Shown here piece after piece: positions 6,309 to 7,070 of a stretch of DNA of 7,070 nt. The position numbers were made by a program, and so were the translations under genes. Within the stretch, counting starts at the first letter, position 1; the number at the start of each line of letters is the position of its first letter. The notes beneath the pieces were generated by a model. That model made no database searches. It had not been told where the DNA came from and saw only the letters and a program-made list of their open reading frames with translations. Origin of the DNA: Chitinophagales bacterium (GTDB taxonomy: Bacteria > Bacteroidota > Bacteroidia > Chitinophagales > Saprospiraceae); NCBI GenBank assembly GCA_013297575.1, contig JAAFHO010000303.1, positions 1 through 7,070 of the forward strand, written 5' to 3'.

Positions 6309-6635
6309 TTACACCGAAAAACTTTCTCCGCAACTACAAGTCCGTGAGGCATTTGGGTTATTAAAAGCAAAACCTTTGCCGTCTAAGCCACCGGAAAATT
6401 CCAATGTGGTATTAAACAAATAAAGGAAACTTTTTAGGTCAGTAACGACTTTAACGCCATTGTCCTCAAAAACTTGGTCGTTTGGTTTAGACTCATTATC
6501 AAAGTCTAATTTGTACGACAAACCAGAGCAGCCGCCGGAAATGACGCTGACGCGGAGAAAAAAATCATTGTTAATTTGCCCGGAAGAGCGAATATCAACA
6601 ATCTTCTCACGAGCACTATCTGCTACAAATATCAT
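6309..6635 (-). CDS. iscA: iron-sulfur cluster assembly protein IscA
   Basis: From the ATG at 6635 the protein is 108 residues, close to the usual IscA length, and begins MIFVADSAREKI as IscA proteins do. The upstream in-frame ATG at 6683 would add 16 residues with no counterpart in the family, so it was not used. The cluster ligands are Cys36 (SGGCSGLSY), Cys100 and Cys102 (RTCSCGESF). The LEFSGGLDGKGFAFNNPNA segment before them is also standard. IscA binds iron or an Fe-S cluster and passes it on to apoproteins, mainly for [4Fe-4S] maturation. It lies 71 nt below iscU on the same strand, with no clear promoter in the gap, so the two are probably co-transcribed as part of an isc operon that enters from the right. 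It is a diverged paralogue of the carrier at 1999-2352. Confidence 0.85.
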   Translation of the reverse strand: MIFVADSAREKIVDIRSSGQINNDFFLRVSVISGGCSGLSYKLDFDNESKPNDQVFEDNGVKVVTDLKSFLYLFNTTLEFSGGLDGKGFAFNNPNASRTCSCGESFSV

Positions 6636-6706
6636 GGTTTTTTTAATAAATACTATGGATGCTATTGGTGTAAATGAGCACAAATAGCGTCCAAAGAATG
6701 AATAAA

Positions 6707-7070
6707 TTAGTGGTGCGCCAATTCAGCGGTTACCTCGATACCATTTTTTTGCTGGTAGTCTTTGATGGCCGCTTTGATAGCATCTTCAGCCAATACAGAG
6801 CAGTGGATTTTTACTGGAGGTAAAGCCAGTTCTTCCACGATGGCCATATTGTCAATTTTGGCAGCATCTTCCAAAGATTTGCCTTTGAGCCATTCAGTAG
6901 CCAATGAAGAGGAAGCAATGGCCGAACCACAACCGAATGTTTTGAACTTTGCATCACGGATAATACCCGTTGCTTCGTCCACTTCGATTTGTAGACGCAT
7001 TACGTCGCCACATTCAGGCGCACCTACTAGACCAGTACCTACTGATTTAGATGATTTGTCCAAAGTACCC
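6707..7070 (-). CDS. iscU: Fe-S cluster scaffold protein IscU, N-terminus cut by window edge
   Basis: The frame is open to the right edge. About 120 residues are visible, and roughly 17 are missing compared with E. coli IscU. The TTG at 7063 is an ordinary Leu codon inside the protein (GTLDKSSKSVGTG), not a start. IscU is the scaffold on which the cysteine desulfurase IscS builds [2Fe-2S] clusters. All key residues are present: the three ligand cysteines in APECGDVM, FGCGSAIASSS and IHCSVLAEDA, the Asp of CGDVM, and the LPPVK motif that the chaperone HscA recognises, just before the third cysteine. One residue is inserted between the first and second cysteines relative to E. coli (VDEATG). 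The protein ends in GIEVTAELAHH. iscA follows 71 nt downstream. iscS is expected just outside the window on the right but cannot be seen. Confidence 0.92.
   Translation of the reverse strand, partial: GTLDKSSKSVGTGLVGAPECGDVMRLQIEVDEATGIIRDAKFKTFGCGSAIASSSLATEWLKGKSLEDAAKIDNMAIVEELALPPVKIHCSVLAEDAIKAAIKDYQQKNGIEVTAELAHH

Noticed and set aside
6636..6683. 16-residue N-terminal extension of IscA from the ATG at 6683
   Set aside because: IscA proteins begin at the MIFVADSA position (6635); the extension is not family-like.
7061..7063. TTG as start codon of IscU
   Set aside because: The frame continues upstream and the residues fit the inside of IscU, so the gene is simply cut by the window edge.

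Overview
The window looks like chromosomal DNA of a Bacteroidota bacterium. It is AT-leaning and has no strong Shine-Dalgarno sites. Several start sites are preceded by the Bacteroidota-type -7 element TAnnTTTG, with a TTG about 19 nt further upstream in the two best cases. The protein sequences (LemA, TPM proteins, class I aminotransferase, IscU ending AELAHH) also fit that phylum. Nothing in the sequence fixes the group below phylum.

Left part (1-1910, all minus strand): a lemA gene is followed by a small soluble TPM-domain protein and then a membrane-anchored TPM-domain protein that runs off the left edge. This is the familiar LemA/TPM cluster. lemA carries a one-base deletion in an A run that removes the conserved C-terminal quarter from the frame. 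Between lemA and the first TPM gene is a perfect 26-bp inverted repeat with a 12-nt loop.

Middle part (1918-3716, minus strand): an aminotransferase of the aspartate aminotransferase type is followed by an A-type Fe-S carrier (ErpA/IscA/HesB family) with its own likely promoter and a rho-independent terminator.

Intergenic part (3717-4289): this lies between the aminotransferase promoter and a plus-strand gene. It holds a good plus-strand promoter and, downstream of it, a 205-bp cluster of six short palindromes arranged as a mirror image (REP-like). Pairs of stems show compensatory base changes while the GGA loop and the flanking bases are kept. This is the most unusual structure in the window.

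Right part (4290-7070): a plus-strand multi-pass membrane protein with C-terminal TPRs resembles the TMTC family of GT-C O-mannosyltransferases. It converges on an isc-type pair, iscU (5' end cut by the window edge) and iscA, read from the minus strand. A bidirectional terminator separates the two transcripts. The window therefore encodes an Fe-S scaffold and two A-type carriers, an amino-acid transaminase, a LemA/TPM membrane cluster and a probable surface glycosylation enzyme. No mobile gene, tRNA, rRNA or CRISPR array was seen.
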